Source: an uncultured bacterium
GTDB lineage: Bacteria > Patescibacteriota > Saccharimonadia > Saccharimonadales > Saccharimonadaceae
Assembly (NCBI GenBank): GCA_937922985.1
Contig: CALAKV010000016.1
Location: 1-28,516, forward strand
Length of the DNA stretch: 28,516 nt
Direction of reading: 5' to 3'
Under the pieces are notes generated by a model that saw only the letters and a list, made by a program, of their open reading frames with translations, had not been told where the DNA came from and ran no database searches. Both the position numbers and the translations under genes were made by a program. Each line of letters opens with the position of its first letter. Positions within the stretch are counted from its first letter, which is position 1. This document shows positions 14,571 to 21,101 of this stretch, one piece after another.

Positions 14571-15746
14571 TTATTTTTGAATCCTCTCAAATTCGGCTCG
14601 TACAGTTTTCGAAATTATTTCAGCTGCACGCTTTATGTTTTCTTCATTCGAAAGTTTTCCTAGCGAAATTCGCAAGCTTCCGTCAGCTTCGGAATCGCTT
14701 AAACCCATTGCAGTTAAAGTGTGTGAACGCGTGCCTTTATTTGCCGCACAAGCTGAACCTGTTGCCACTAAAACCCCTTGCGTTTCGAGCGCAAAAACCA
14801 TCCGCTCGGCGTCAATTCCTGGAAAAGATACTGAAATATGGCTTGCAAGCTGTTTTTTTGGATTTCCAAGAAAAATCATTTCTTCATTTGAAAAGTTTTT
14901 GCTTAAAGTTTTTTTGAATAATTCCTTTAATTTTCGAAGGCGTTCATTTTCTTTTTTACGGTGCTTTTCTGCCAATTGAATAGCTTTCGCAAAACCAATT
15001 ACGCTTGGCACATTTTCAGTTCCGCTCCGTAGATTTCGCTCTTGGCCACCGCCCACAATTTGTGCATTAAATTCAATTTCGCGATTGGCCCATAAAAGAC
15101 CAGTTTGTTTTGGCCCATAAATCTTGCCAGCGTTTAAAGTTAGCATATCTACGCCAAGCCTTGCAACTGAAATATCCAGTTGGCCAACACCTTGGCTAGC
15201 ATCAGAATGGAGATAAATTGGCGTTTTTTCGCCATTTGAAAGCCGTCGCATTCGTTCTTCTTTCACGATTTCAGCAATTTTCGAAATTGGCTGAATTACG
15301 CCAGTTTCATTGTTCGCAAGCATAACTGAAATAATCTTCGTTTTTGGCGAAATTTTTGCACGCAAATCTTCAAGGTCAATTATGCTATCTTTTTTAATTT
15401 TCACAAGTTTTTGGATACCATATTTTTTGGCTGAATTCAAAACCGCGTGATGTTCAAATTCGCCAACAAGGATTTCATCGTCATTTTCTTTCGAAGCTGC
15501 TGAAAATGCTAAATTGATACTCTCAGTTGCCCCAGCTGTAATTACAATTTCATCACTTTTTGCACCAATATTTTGCGCAATTTGATGTTTTGCGTCTTCA
15601 TAATCTCTTCGAACCTCCAAAGCCTGAACATAAGGCGCACTTGGATTATAAAATTTTTCACTAAAATATGGCAACATCGCAGCCAAGACTTTTTCATTTA
15701 CCGGTGTTGTGGCGGCGTGGTCAAGATAAATAATTTCCTCGTTCAT
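14571..15746 (-). CDS. Cysteine desulfurase (NifS/IscS family)
   Basis: A 391-residue class V aminotransferase-fold protein. IYLDHAATTPV opens it. ITAGATESINLA binds the PLP phosphate, EFEHHAVL carries the PLP-stacking His, HSDASQGVGQ holds the PLP-contacting Asp, and Lys208 (LNAGKIYGPKQTG) is the Schiff-base lysine. Cys333 (ATGSACAANKG) is the catalytic cysteine on the long IscS-like loop. Most relatives have His immediately before the lysine; here it is Gly. By family it converts cysteine to alanine and forms an enzyme persulfide. It heads an operon ending in mnmA, with no iscU, iscA or iscR nearby, so tRNA thiolation is a likely use. The promoter -10 lies 7 nt before the ATG. Confidence 0.96.
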   Translation of the reverse strand: MNEEIIYLDHAATTPVNEKVLAAMLPYFSEKFYNPSAPYVQALEVRRDYEDAKHQIAQNIGAKSDEIVITAGATESINLAFSAASKENDDEILVGEFEHHAVLNSAKKYGIQKLVKIKKDSIIDLEDLRAKISPKTKIISVMLANNETGVIQPISKIAEIVKEERMRRLSNGEKTPIYLHSDASQGVGQLDISVARLGVDMLTLNAGKIYGPKQTGLLWANREIEFNAQIVGGGQERNLRSGTENVPSVIGFAKAIQLAEKHRKKENERLRKLKELFKKTLSKNFSNEEMIFLGNPKKQLASHISVSFPGIDAERMVFALETQGVLVATGSACAANKGTRSHTLTAMGLSDSEADGSLRISLGKLSNEENIKRAAEIISKTVRAEFERIQK

Positions 15747-15753
15747 CTTTAAT

Positions 15754-15782
15754 AGTATAACACATTTTTAAAAAGTTAACAA
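15754..15782 (-). promoter_or_regulatory. Cysteine desulfurase operon promoter
   Basis: On the minus strand, TTGTTA (15777-15782), a 17-bp spacer ending TGT, then TATACT (15754-15759). It lies 7 nt from the ATG, so the mRNA should be leaderless. Confidence 0.78.
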
Positions 15783-15785
15783 AAA

Positions 15786-16214
15786 TTATTCTCTATTTTT
15801 TGCTATTTTTTCAGAAATTTTTAATGGATTTTTTGATTTTAAAATTTCCTCAATTTCATTCTTCGAAAGGCTTTGCCATTTTTTAATTCGGTGATTAAAT
15901 ATTTCAATTTTAACATTTCTCTGTGGTATCTTTAGCTTTTTATACCAATCTATAATTTTCGAAAGATTTTCTGGCTTAAAAATAAAACCTTCATATCCAT
16001 ATTTTAAACAGCTAAAGCCTAATCTATCGCCAATCTTAACTTTTCCGCCATTATCTTTTTTGCGTTCTTTTGATAATTCTGAAAAATCTAAAATTGCAAA
16101 TTCTGGATATTCAAGAGCTTCGCCATACAACCGATTTTTTTTGTCTTCGTTTTCTTTCCAAGAAAGTTTTTGTGCTTGCTTGAATTTTTCAGCATTTTTA
16201 GGGTTTCTAAACAA
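15786..16214 (-). CDS. Unknown protein or 5'-damaged gene without a standard start codon
   Basis: From the TTG at 16214 this frame gives 142 residues, rich in Lys and Glu and not recognised. Features are KLSWKENEDKKNRLYGEAL, YPEFAILDFSEL, IGDRLGFSCLKYGYEGFIFKP and KKWQSLSKNEIEEIL. The TTG has no Shine-Dalgarno site. Upstream the frame stays open for about 38 more codons that look coding (KENKAKTKVRTDIF before the TTG), up to a stop near 16334, but without ATG, GTG or TTG. Either initiation is non-canonical, or a small indel has removed the real start, or the gene is decaying. It lies between two oppositely directed units, with no clear terminator. Confidence 0.5.
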   Translation of the reverse strand: MFRNPKNAEKFKQAQKLSWKENEDKKNRLYGEALEYPEFAILDFSELSKERKKDNGGKVKIGDRLGFSCLKYGYEGFIFKPENLSKIIDWYKKLKIPQRNVKIEIFNHRIKKWQSLSKNEIEEILKSKNPLKISEKIAKNRE

Positions 16215-16293
16215 GAAAATATCAGTTCTAACTTTAGTTTTAGCTTTGTTTTCTTTTAAAGCTATGATTATATTTTTCGAAATAATAACACGC

Positions 16294-16322
16294 TTGACTA
16301 AAACATATAAATATAGTATAGT
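16294..16322 (+). promoter_or_regulatory. Promoter of the CxxCxGxG mini-protein gene
   Basis: TTGACT (16294-16299), 17 bp, then TATAGT (16317-16322). The predicted leader of about 67 nt holds a small hairpin (AGTTG, CGGAAA loop, CAACT, 16346-16361) flanked by two AAGCTT sites. Confidence 0.72.
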
Positions 16323-16396
16323 ATCTCTATAAGCTTAAATTTAAAAGTTGCGGAAACAACTATAAGCTTTGAAACTTTCTAAAAGGAGTGATTTCT

Positions 16397-16537
16397 GTGG
16401 TATTTCCTAAACCTCATGTAAATGAGAAGAAATGCGAAAACTGTAATGGAACTGGATGGTATAAACAACGAGGGTTCGTAGGTGCTACCCCTTTTCCATG
16501 TAAGGCCTGTGGCCAAACCGGAAGAGTAAAAGAATAA
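16397..16537 (+). CDS. 46-residue protein with two CxxCxGxG zinc motifs (DnaJ zinc-finger-like)
   Basis: A very small gene starting with GTG at 16397, with AAAGGAG 8 nt upstream. The 46 residues contain two CxxCxGxG repeats: CENCNGTG (Cys13, Cys16) and CKACGQTG (Cys35, Cys38). A spacing of 18 residues between them suits one four-cysteine zinc site. This is the repeat found in the central domain of DnaJ and in many small redox or RNA-related zinc-ribbon proteins. There is no J-domain or other domain. It has its own promoter, a structured leader and a strong terminator, so it is an independently controlled unit. Function is unknown; protein or nucleic-acid binding is plausible. Confidence 0.8.
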   Translation: MVFPKPHVNEKKCENCNGTGWYKQRGFVGATPFPCKACGQTGRVKE

Positions 16538-16560
16538 CTTCTCTGTAATATTTTTTGTTA

Positions 16561-16589
16561 AGCCGCAAGTTGCGGCTCTTTTAATTTTT
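16561..16589 (+). terminator. Rho-independent terminator of the mini zinc-protein gene
   Basis: AGCCGC, AAGTT loop, GCGGCT, then CTTTTAATTTTT. Its T-tract overlaps the upstream part of the ABC exporter promoter. Confidence 0.9.
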
Positions 16590-16607
16590 GAAAAAATATG
16601 TTAAAAT
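16579..16607 (+). promoter_or_regulatory. ABC exporter promoter, extended -10
   Basis: TGT then TAAAAT (16602-16607). The -35 position (TTTTAA at 16579-16584) is poor, so recognition probably relies on the extended -10. The leader is about 39 nt. Confidence 0.55.
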
Positions 16608-16652
16608 AATAGAACCGATTAAAATCTATAAACTATAAAAACGAAAGGAATT

Positions 16653-18524
16653 ATGCTAAAATTTATTTTTAAATTTGCTAAAAAATATTGGCTAAGTTTA
16701 AGTTTGATGCTTATTTTTACGGTATCCTCTGCCAAAATCAACCTTGAACTCCCCCAATACACTTCAAAAATTATCACTCAGGGCGTTGCTATGAAAAATA
16801 TGGAAGCAATCTACTCAAATGGTTTTCATATGATTGGACTTTCTCTTTTGAGTGGCGCTTTAATGCTGGCGGGAATTTTCTTCGCGAGCCGTTCAGCTGG
16901 GGCGATGGTGCGAGATATTCGCCATGCAACTTTCGAAAAAATTGAAAACTTTTCGATGAACGAGTTTGGTAAATTCTCGGTTTCGAGTCTTACAACACGA
17001 ATTACGAATGATGTACGGCAATTTCAACAAACTTTCACAATGAATATGCGAATGGGAATTTATGCCCCAATTGTTGGCATTGGTGCGATTATTAACACTT
17101 TAGCTATTTCTGGTTTGATGAGCTTGATTATGGTTGTGACGATTCTCTCTATCATTGCCTTGACTACAATTATTGGTATTTTTGCCGTTCCAAAACTAAA
17201 GATTTTTCAAACTAAACTAGATAAATTAAATATGCAGACTCGCCAAACAATTACTGGTTTGCGTGTAATTCGAGCCTATAGAAAAGAAAAAGTCGAAGAA
17301 GAAAAATTTGATGAAATCAATAATGAAATGCTCAAAATGAATATCTTTTTTGAAAGAATTTTTGGGCTATTTTCGCCATATATGACAATGGTTTCTGGGC
17401 TTGGCCTTGTAGCAATTGCTTGGATTAGTTCATATTTTGTAAAATCTGGCGAAATTTCAATTGGCGATGTAGCTTCTCTTATTCAATATCTTGCGCAAGT
17501 TACTTTTGCTTTCATTATGCTTTCGATGATTTTTATGTTAGTTCCACGGATGAATGTTGCAATCAAGCGTTTGAGCGAAGTTCTTGATGAAGAAATTTCA
17601 GTGAAAGATAAAACTAAAACGCAAAAATTGCCAAAAACTTTCGACTTAGCTTTCGAAAATGTTAGTTTTTCGTATCCAGATTCTGAAGAAGCTGTTCTTG
17701 AAAATATCGACTTTTCAGTAAGACAAGGTGAAACTATTGCTGTAATTGGCGGAACTGGTTCAGGAAAATCTACAATTGCAAAATTAATTCCGCGATTTTA
17801 TGATGTTTCGAAAGGAGAAATTAAACTAGGCAGAGTGGATATTCGTGATTTAAAACAAAGCGAACTGCACAATTTAATTGGCTATGTTCCACAAAAGGCA
17901 AACCTTTTTTCTGGGGATATCCGTGAAAATATTAATTATGGTTCTTCGAAAAACTTGAGTGATGAAGAAATTATTGAAGCTCTAAAAATCGCTCAAGCTT
18001 GGGATTTTGTGCAGAAATTGCCTGAAGATTTAAACGAGAAAGTTTCGCAAGGTGGCAAAAATTTCTCTGGTGGTCAAAAACAGCGACTTTCAATTGCTCG
18101 GGCAATCGCCTCAAAAGCTCCAATTTTGATTTTCGACGATAGCTTTTCTGCGCTTGATTATAAAACTGATGCTAAGCTTCGTGCCGAACTTGCTGTAAAA
18201 ACTAAATCACAAACTAAATTTATTGTCGCTCAACGAGTAACTTCAATTATGCAGGCTGATAAAATTATTGTTTTAGATGGCGGTAAGATTGTTGGAATTG
18301 GTACACATGGCGAACTTCTTAAAAATAATGAAATTTATCGCGAAATTGCATCTTCACAGCTTTCTGATGAAGAGATTGAAACGCAAATTAAGGATTTTGA
18401 AAAGCAAAAATCTGCTCCTAAAACTAAAAAAGAGGCCAAAAAAGCGGTTTCAGTTTCGAAAAAGATAGCCAAGAAAAGCTTAAAAAAGGTAATTTCGAAA
18501 AAATCTAAGAAAGGAGAAAAATAA
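16653..18524 (+). CDS. ABC exporter half-transporter, degenerate-site subunit with Lys-rich C-terminal tail
   Basis: A 623-residue half-transporter: six-helix membrane domain (about 1-310), then an ATPase domain (about 330-565). Walker A is GGTGSGKST near 366-374, the Q-loop lies in YVPQKANLFSG, and the signature is FSGGQKQRLS. Walker B reads LIFDDSFSALD with Asp where the catalytic Glu is expected, and the switch residue in IVAQRVTSI is Gln instead of His. This is the non-hydrolysing pattern of heterodimeric exporters such as TM287/288, while its intact signature serves the partner site. After residue about 575 comes an unusual tail of roughly 45 residues, nearly half Lys. AAAGGA lies before the ATG. 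The stop overlaps the next gene (TAATG). The substrate is unknown. Confidence 0.93.
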   Translation: MLKFIFKFAKKYWLSLSLMLIFTVSSAKINLELPQYTSKIITQGVAMKNMEAIYSNGFHMIGLSLLSGALMLAGIFFASRSAGAMVRDIRHATFEKIENFSMNEFGKFSVSSLTTRITNDVRQFQQTFTMNMRMGIYAPIVGIGAIINTLAISGLMSLIMVVTILSIIALTTIIGIFAVPKLKIFQTKLDKLNMQTRQTITGLRVIRAYRKEKVEEEKFDEINNEMLKMNIFFERIFGLFSPYMTMVSGLGLVAIAWISSYFVKSGEISIGDVASLIQYLAQVTFAFIMLSMIFMLVPRMNVAIKRLSEVLDEEISVKDKTKTQKLPKTFDLAFENVSFSYPDSEEAVLENIDFSVRQGETIAVIGGTGSGKSTIAKLIPRFYDVSKGEIKLGRVDIRDLKQSELHNLIGYVPQKANLFSGDIRENINYGSSKNLSDEEIIEALKIAQAWDFVQKLPEDLNEKVSQGGKNFSGGQKQRLSIARAIASKAPILIFDDSFSALDYKTDAKLRAELAVKTKSQTKFIVAQRVTSIMQADKIIVLDGGKIVGIGTHGELLKNNEIYREIASSQLSDEEIETQIKDFEKQKSAPKTKKEAKKAVSVSKKIAKKSLKKVISKKSKKGEK

Positions 18525-20308
18525 TGGCGAAAAATCAAAAAAACAAACTTTCGCTAAAAATAATTTGGCGACTTTTGCGATATTTTGCGCCTTTTAAGAT
18601 TTCTGTTGTGTTTTTTGCGATTGTGGTAATTTTAAGCTCAATTTCAGCAATTATTGGGCCACAAATTGTGGGTGAGATGATAAATTTAATCACTAAAAAT
18701 TTTGAAATTCGCGCTGGTACTGTTCATTTTAATCCTGATTTTTCGAAAATTACCGAACTTGGCTTTATTTTGATTGCTATCTATGTTGGATCAGGAGTTT
18801 TTGGTTATGCGCAAAACTGGATTATGGGTCAAATGGTTCAAGAAATTGTTTTTAAATTACGTGACGAAGCTTCAAAAAAAATCGCGCGACTACCTCTTTC
18901 ATATTTTGATAAGCACAAAACTGGTGATACGGTTTCAATTATTACGAACGACATCGAGACACTCAGCAACAGTTTGAGCGAGAGCTTAAATCAGCTTTCT
19001 TATTCAATAATTACAATTGTTGGTGTGACTGTTATGATGATTTCGATTAGCTGGCAAATGAGCCTAATTGCTCTTGCAACTGGAATAATTTCGGTTGGGA
19101 TTATTATGATTATTTCGAAGTTTAGTCAAGTTTATTTTACGGATTTGCAAAAATTTACATCGAGTTTAACTGCTCATACCGAGGAAATGCTTTCTTCGCA
19201 CGAAGTTATTAAGGTTTATAATGGTGAAAAATCATCGGTTGAAAATTTTGAAAAAATCAATAATAAAATGTATATTTCATCTTGGAAGTCTCAGTTTTTT
19301 GGTGGACTACTCTACCCAATTATGGGTTTCATTAATAATCTTTCAACTTTAACCGTTGTGGTGATTGGTGGTGTTCGTGCATTAAATGGTCAGATGACAA
19401 TTGGCGAGATTACTGCTTTTATGCAATATATGAGCCGATTTACGCAACCGATTTCGAATATCGCAAATTCAATGACAAGTGTTCAAACAACGGTTGCAGC
19501 CTGCGAGCGAATTTTTGGCTTTCTTGATGCTGAAGAAGAGACTTTTGTTGAAATTTCAAAAACTTTACCAAAAGAAATTAAAGGCTCTGTTGAGTTTTCG
19601 AAAGTTAATTTTTCATATTCAAAAAATAAGCCCATTATTACGAATTTCAGCACAAAAATTGCGCCGCGTTCAAATGTGGCGATTGTTGGCCCAACTGGAG
19701 CTGGAAAAACTACGCTAGTGAATCTTTTGATGCGATTCTATGATATTGATAGTGGAAAAATTACAATCGACGGAATTGATACTTCAAAAATGTCGCGGCA
19801 TGATGTTCGTTCCCTTTTTGGAATGGTTCTTCAAGATACCTGGCTTTTTAATGGTACGATTGCTGAAAACTTAGCTTATGGAAAACCTAATGCCACTCGT
19901 GAAGAAATTATTGAGGCCGCAAAAGCTGCTCATGCTGACCACTTTATTCGAACCTTACCAAAAGGTTATGATACGGTAATTTCTGAGGATATCGATAATG
20001 TCTCAGCCGGTGAAAAACAGCTTCTCACAATTGCCCGGGCGATTTTGGCAGATTCGCCAATGTTAATTCTTGATGAAGCAACCAGTTCTGTTGATACGCG
20101 AACGGAAGCAGCCATTCAATCTGCGATGGATAATTTAACTCACGGCCGTACGAGTTTTGTGATTGCGCACCGCCTTTCAACGATTCGAAATGCCGATTTA
20201 ATTCTAGTACTGGAACACGGAAACATTGTTGAGCAAGGATCTCATAAAGAATTGCTCGCAAAAAACGGTGCTTATGCGAAACTTTACAATTCGCAATTCG
20301 CGGAATAA
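18524..20308 (+). CDS. ABC exporter half-transporter, canonical catalytic subunit
   Basis: A 594-residue half-transporter with a six-helix membrane domain (about 1-330) and an ATPase domain (about 350-590). Walker A is GPTGAGKTT near 389-397. Walker B LILDEATSSVD keeps the catalytic Glu, and the switch His is present in VIAHRLSTI. The signature is altered to VSAGEKQLLT instead of LSGGQ. Together with the preceding subunit this gives one consensus ATP site (this Walker A/B with the partner's SGGQ) and one degenerate site. It overlaps the first gene by 1 nt, so both are made in equal amounts. By family the pair exports lipids, peptides or drugs. Confidence 0.95.
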   Translation: MAKNQKNKLSLKIIWRLLRYFAPFKISVVFFAIVVILSSISAIIGPQIVGEMINLITKNFEIRAGTVHFNPDFSKITELGFILIAIYVGSGVFGYAQNWIMGQMVQEIVFKLRDEASKKIARLPLSYFDKHKTGDTVSIITNDIETLSNSLSESLNQLSYSIITIVGVTVMMISISWQMSLIALATGIISVGIIMIISKFSQVYFTDLQKFTSSLTAHTEEMLSSHEVIKVYNGEKSSVENFEKINNKMYISSWKSQFFGGLLYPIMGFINNLSTLTVVVIGGVRALNGQMTIGEITAFMQYMSRFTQPISNIANSMTSVQTTVAACERIFGFLDAEEETFVEISKTLPKEIKGSVEFSKVNFSYSKNKPIITNFSTKIAPRSNVAIVGPTGAGKTTLVNLLMRFYDIDSGKITIDGIDTSKMSRHDVRSLFGMVLQDTWLFNGTIAENLAYGKPNATREEIIEAAKAAHADHFIRTLPKGYDTVISEDIDNVSAGEKQLLTIARAILADSPMLILDEATSSVDTRTEAAIQSAMDNLTHGRTSFVIAHRLSTIRNADLILVLEHGNIVEQGSHKELLAKNGAYAKLYNSQFAE

Positions 20309-20314
20309 AATTTG

Positions 20315-20345
20315 AAAAAGAAAAAAGCCCGATTATTTCGGGCTT
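20315..20345. terminator. Bidirectional terminator between the ABC exporter and the convergent small gene
   Basis: An 8-bp stem (AAGCCCGA / TCGGGCTT, 20325-20332 and 20338-20345) with a 5-nt loop. The minus-strand T-tract is long and the plus-strand one is short (TTATTTAG), so it is stronger for the minus-strand gene. Confidence 0.82.
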
Positions 20346-20347
20346 AT

Positions 20348-20731
20348 TTAGATGTATGAAAGTTGGCTGTAAATTGCTGTTTCATTTACCATTTGTTTGG
20401 AATCTGTTCTTCCACCAGCTCTTTCAGCAAAAACACTATTCAAATAGTTGAACATATTACTCATTTCCGCATGGCTGCGTTGAACCAAAGGCCACAATTC
20501 TTTAATTTTCTTAAAGAATTCTCTCTTTTTTCTAACAGGAATGCGAAAAATCTGTGCATAAGTAAGCCAAAAGATTAATTCTTTGGGGTCATTTTTTTGG
20601 TATGCTTTCTCAAGGTTATCTGCGACTTTAGATTGTGATGTTTTTGGTATCACTTTTTCTTCGAGGCGCTTACCTATTTCAGCAAGTTTTTCTTGTCCTT
20701 GGGTTTGAACCCATTTAATAGAATTGACCAT
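20348..20731 (-). CDS. Small helical protein of unknown function
   Basis: A 127-residue, basic, probably all-helical soluble protein, not recognised. A region near the middle is rich in aromatics (PKELIFWLTYAQIFRIPV) and is followed by a Lys-rich helix (KKREFFKKIKELW). The C-terminus is polar (ERAGGRTDSKQM). AAAGGAG lies 8 nt before the ATG. It has a near-consensus promoter, an 89-nt leader able to fold into a long hairpin, and a strong terminator. These suggest a well-expressed stand-alone gene. No membrane segment or signal peptide is seen. Confidence 0.72.
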   Translation of the reverse strand: MVNSIKWVQTQGQEKLAEIGKRLEEKVIPKTSQSKVADNLEKAYQKNDPKELIFWLTYAQIFRIPVRKKREFFKKIKELWPLVQRSHAEMSNMFNYLNSVFAERAGGRTDSKQMVNETAIYSQLSYI

Positions 20732-20821
20732 GTCTCGGTCTCCTTTAAAAAAATATTTGCAAAAGCCAACTTCTTAAAATTCGAGCTAAAAGCTCAATTT
20801 TGAAAAGTAAGCTTTTAACTT
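20732..20821 (-). promoter_or_regulatory. Structured leader of the 127-residue helical protein mRNA
   Basis: Within about 89 nt the minus strand has AAAATTGAGC and GCTCGAATTTT, which pair over 10 bp with a single bulge and a 5-nt loop. Further outward pairing of AAAAGC with GCTTTT is possible. The role is inferred only: mRNA stability or translation control. Confidence 0.45.
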
Positions 20822-20827
20822 GTTATT

Positions 20828-20856
20828 ATTCTATCATAAAAAAGCTTTTTTGTCAA
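20828..20856 (-). promoter_or_regulatory. Strong promoter of the 127-residue helical protein gene
   Basis: On the minus strand, consensus TTGACA (20851-20856), 17 bp ending TTTTTATGA, then TAGAAT (20828-20833). It matches the promoter at 12815-12843 in both hexamers and the 3' half of the spacer. Confidence 0.85.
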
Positions 20857-20882
20857 TACTTAGTAGAATTTTTCAAAAACTC

Positions 20883-20911
20883 TTCACTTTTCGAAATTTT
20901 TATGTTAAAAT
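20883..20911 (+). promoter_or_regulatory. tRNA-Trp promoter
   Basis: TTCACT (20883-20888), 17 bp ending TGT, then TAAAAT (20906-20911). The mature tRNA begins 9 nt after the -10. Confidence 0.65.
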
Positions 20912-20919
20912 AGTTTCAT

Positions 20920-20995
20920 ACGGGCATAGCTCAGTTGGTAGAGCACAGGTCTCCAAAACCTGGTGTCGGGAGTTCGAGTCTCTCTGCCCGTGCCA
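20920..20995 (+). tRNA. trpT: tRNA-Trp (anticodon CCA)
   Basis: A full cloverleaf. The acceptor stem is ACGGGCA/TGCCCGT, and the D-arm is in TAGCTCAGTTGGTAGAGC. The anticodon arm is CAGGT-CTCCAAA-ACCTG with CCA. The T-arm is GGGAG-TTCGAGT-CTCTC, followed by discriminator G and a genome-encoded CCA (20993-20995). Single-gene unit with its own promoter and terminator. The CCA anticodon reads UGG only, in line with a standard code. Confidence 0.97.
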
Positions 20996-21009
20996 AGTTT
21001 GCCTTTTTG

Positions 21010-21030
21010 CACCGGAAACGGTGTTTTTGT
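21010..21030 (+). terminator. Terminator of the tRNA-Trp unit
   Basis: CACCG, GAAA tetraloop, CGGTG, then TTTTTGTTTT. Confidence 0.9.
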
Positions 21031-21086
21031 TTTATTATATTTAGAACAAGGGATAAGTTTGATAACTAGATAACTATTTTTAAAAG

Positions 21087-21095
21087 TGCTATAAT
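21087..21095 (+). promoter_or_regulatory. Extended -10 promoter of the YgjP-like gene
   Basis: TGC followed by consensus TATAAT (21090-21095), with no good -35. The ATG is 6 nt downstream, so the transcript should be leaderless. Confidence 0.65.
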
Positions 21096-21101
21096 ATTTT
21101 T

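Noticed and set aside
16060..16332. Plus-strand 90-residue ORF upstream of the zinc mini-protein
   Set aside because: It is antisense to the unknown ORF and would run through the mini-protein promoter; no start signals.
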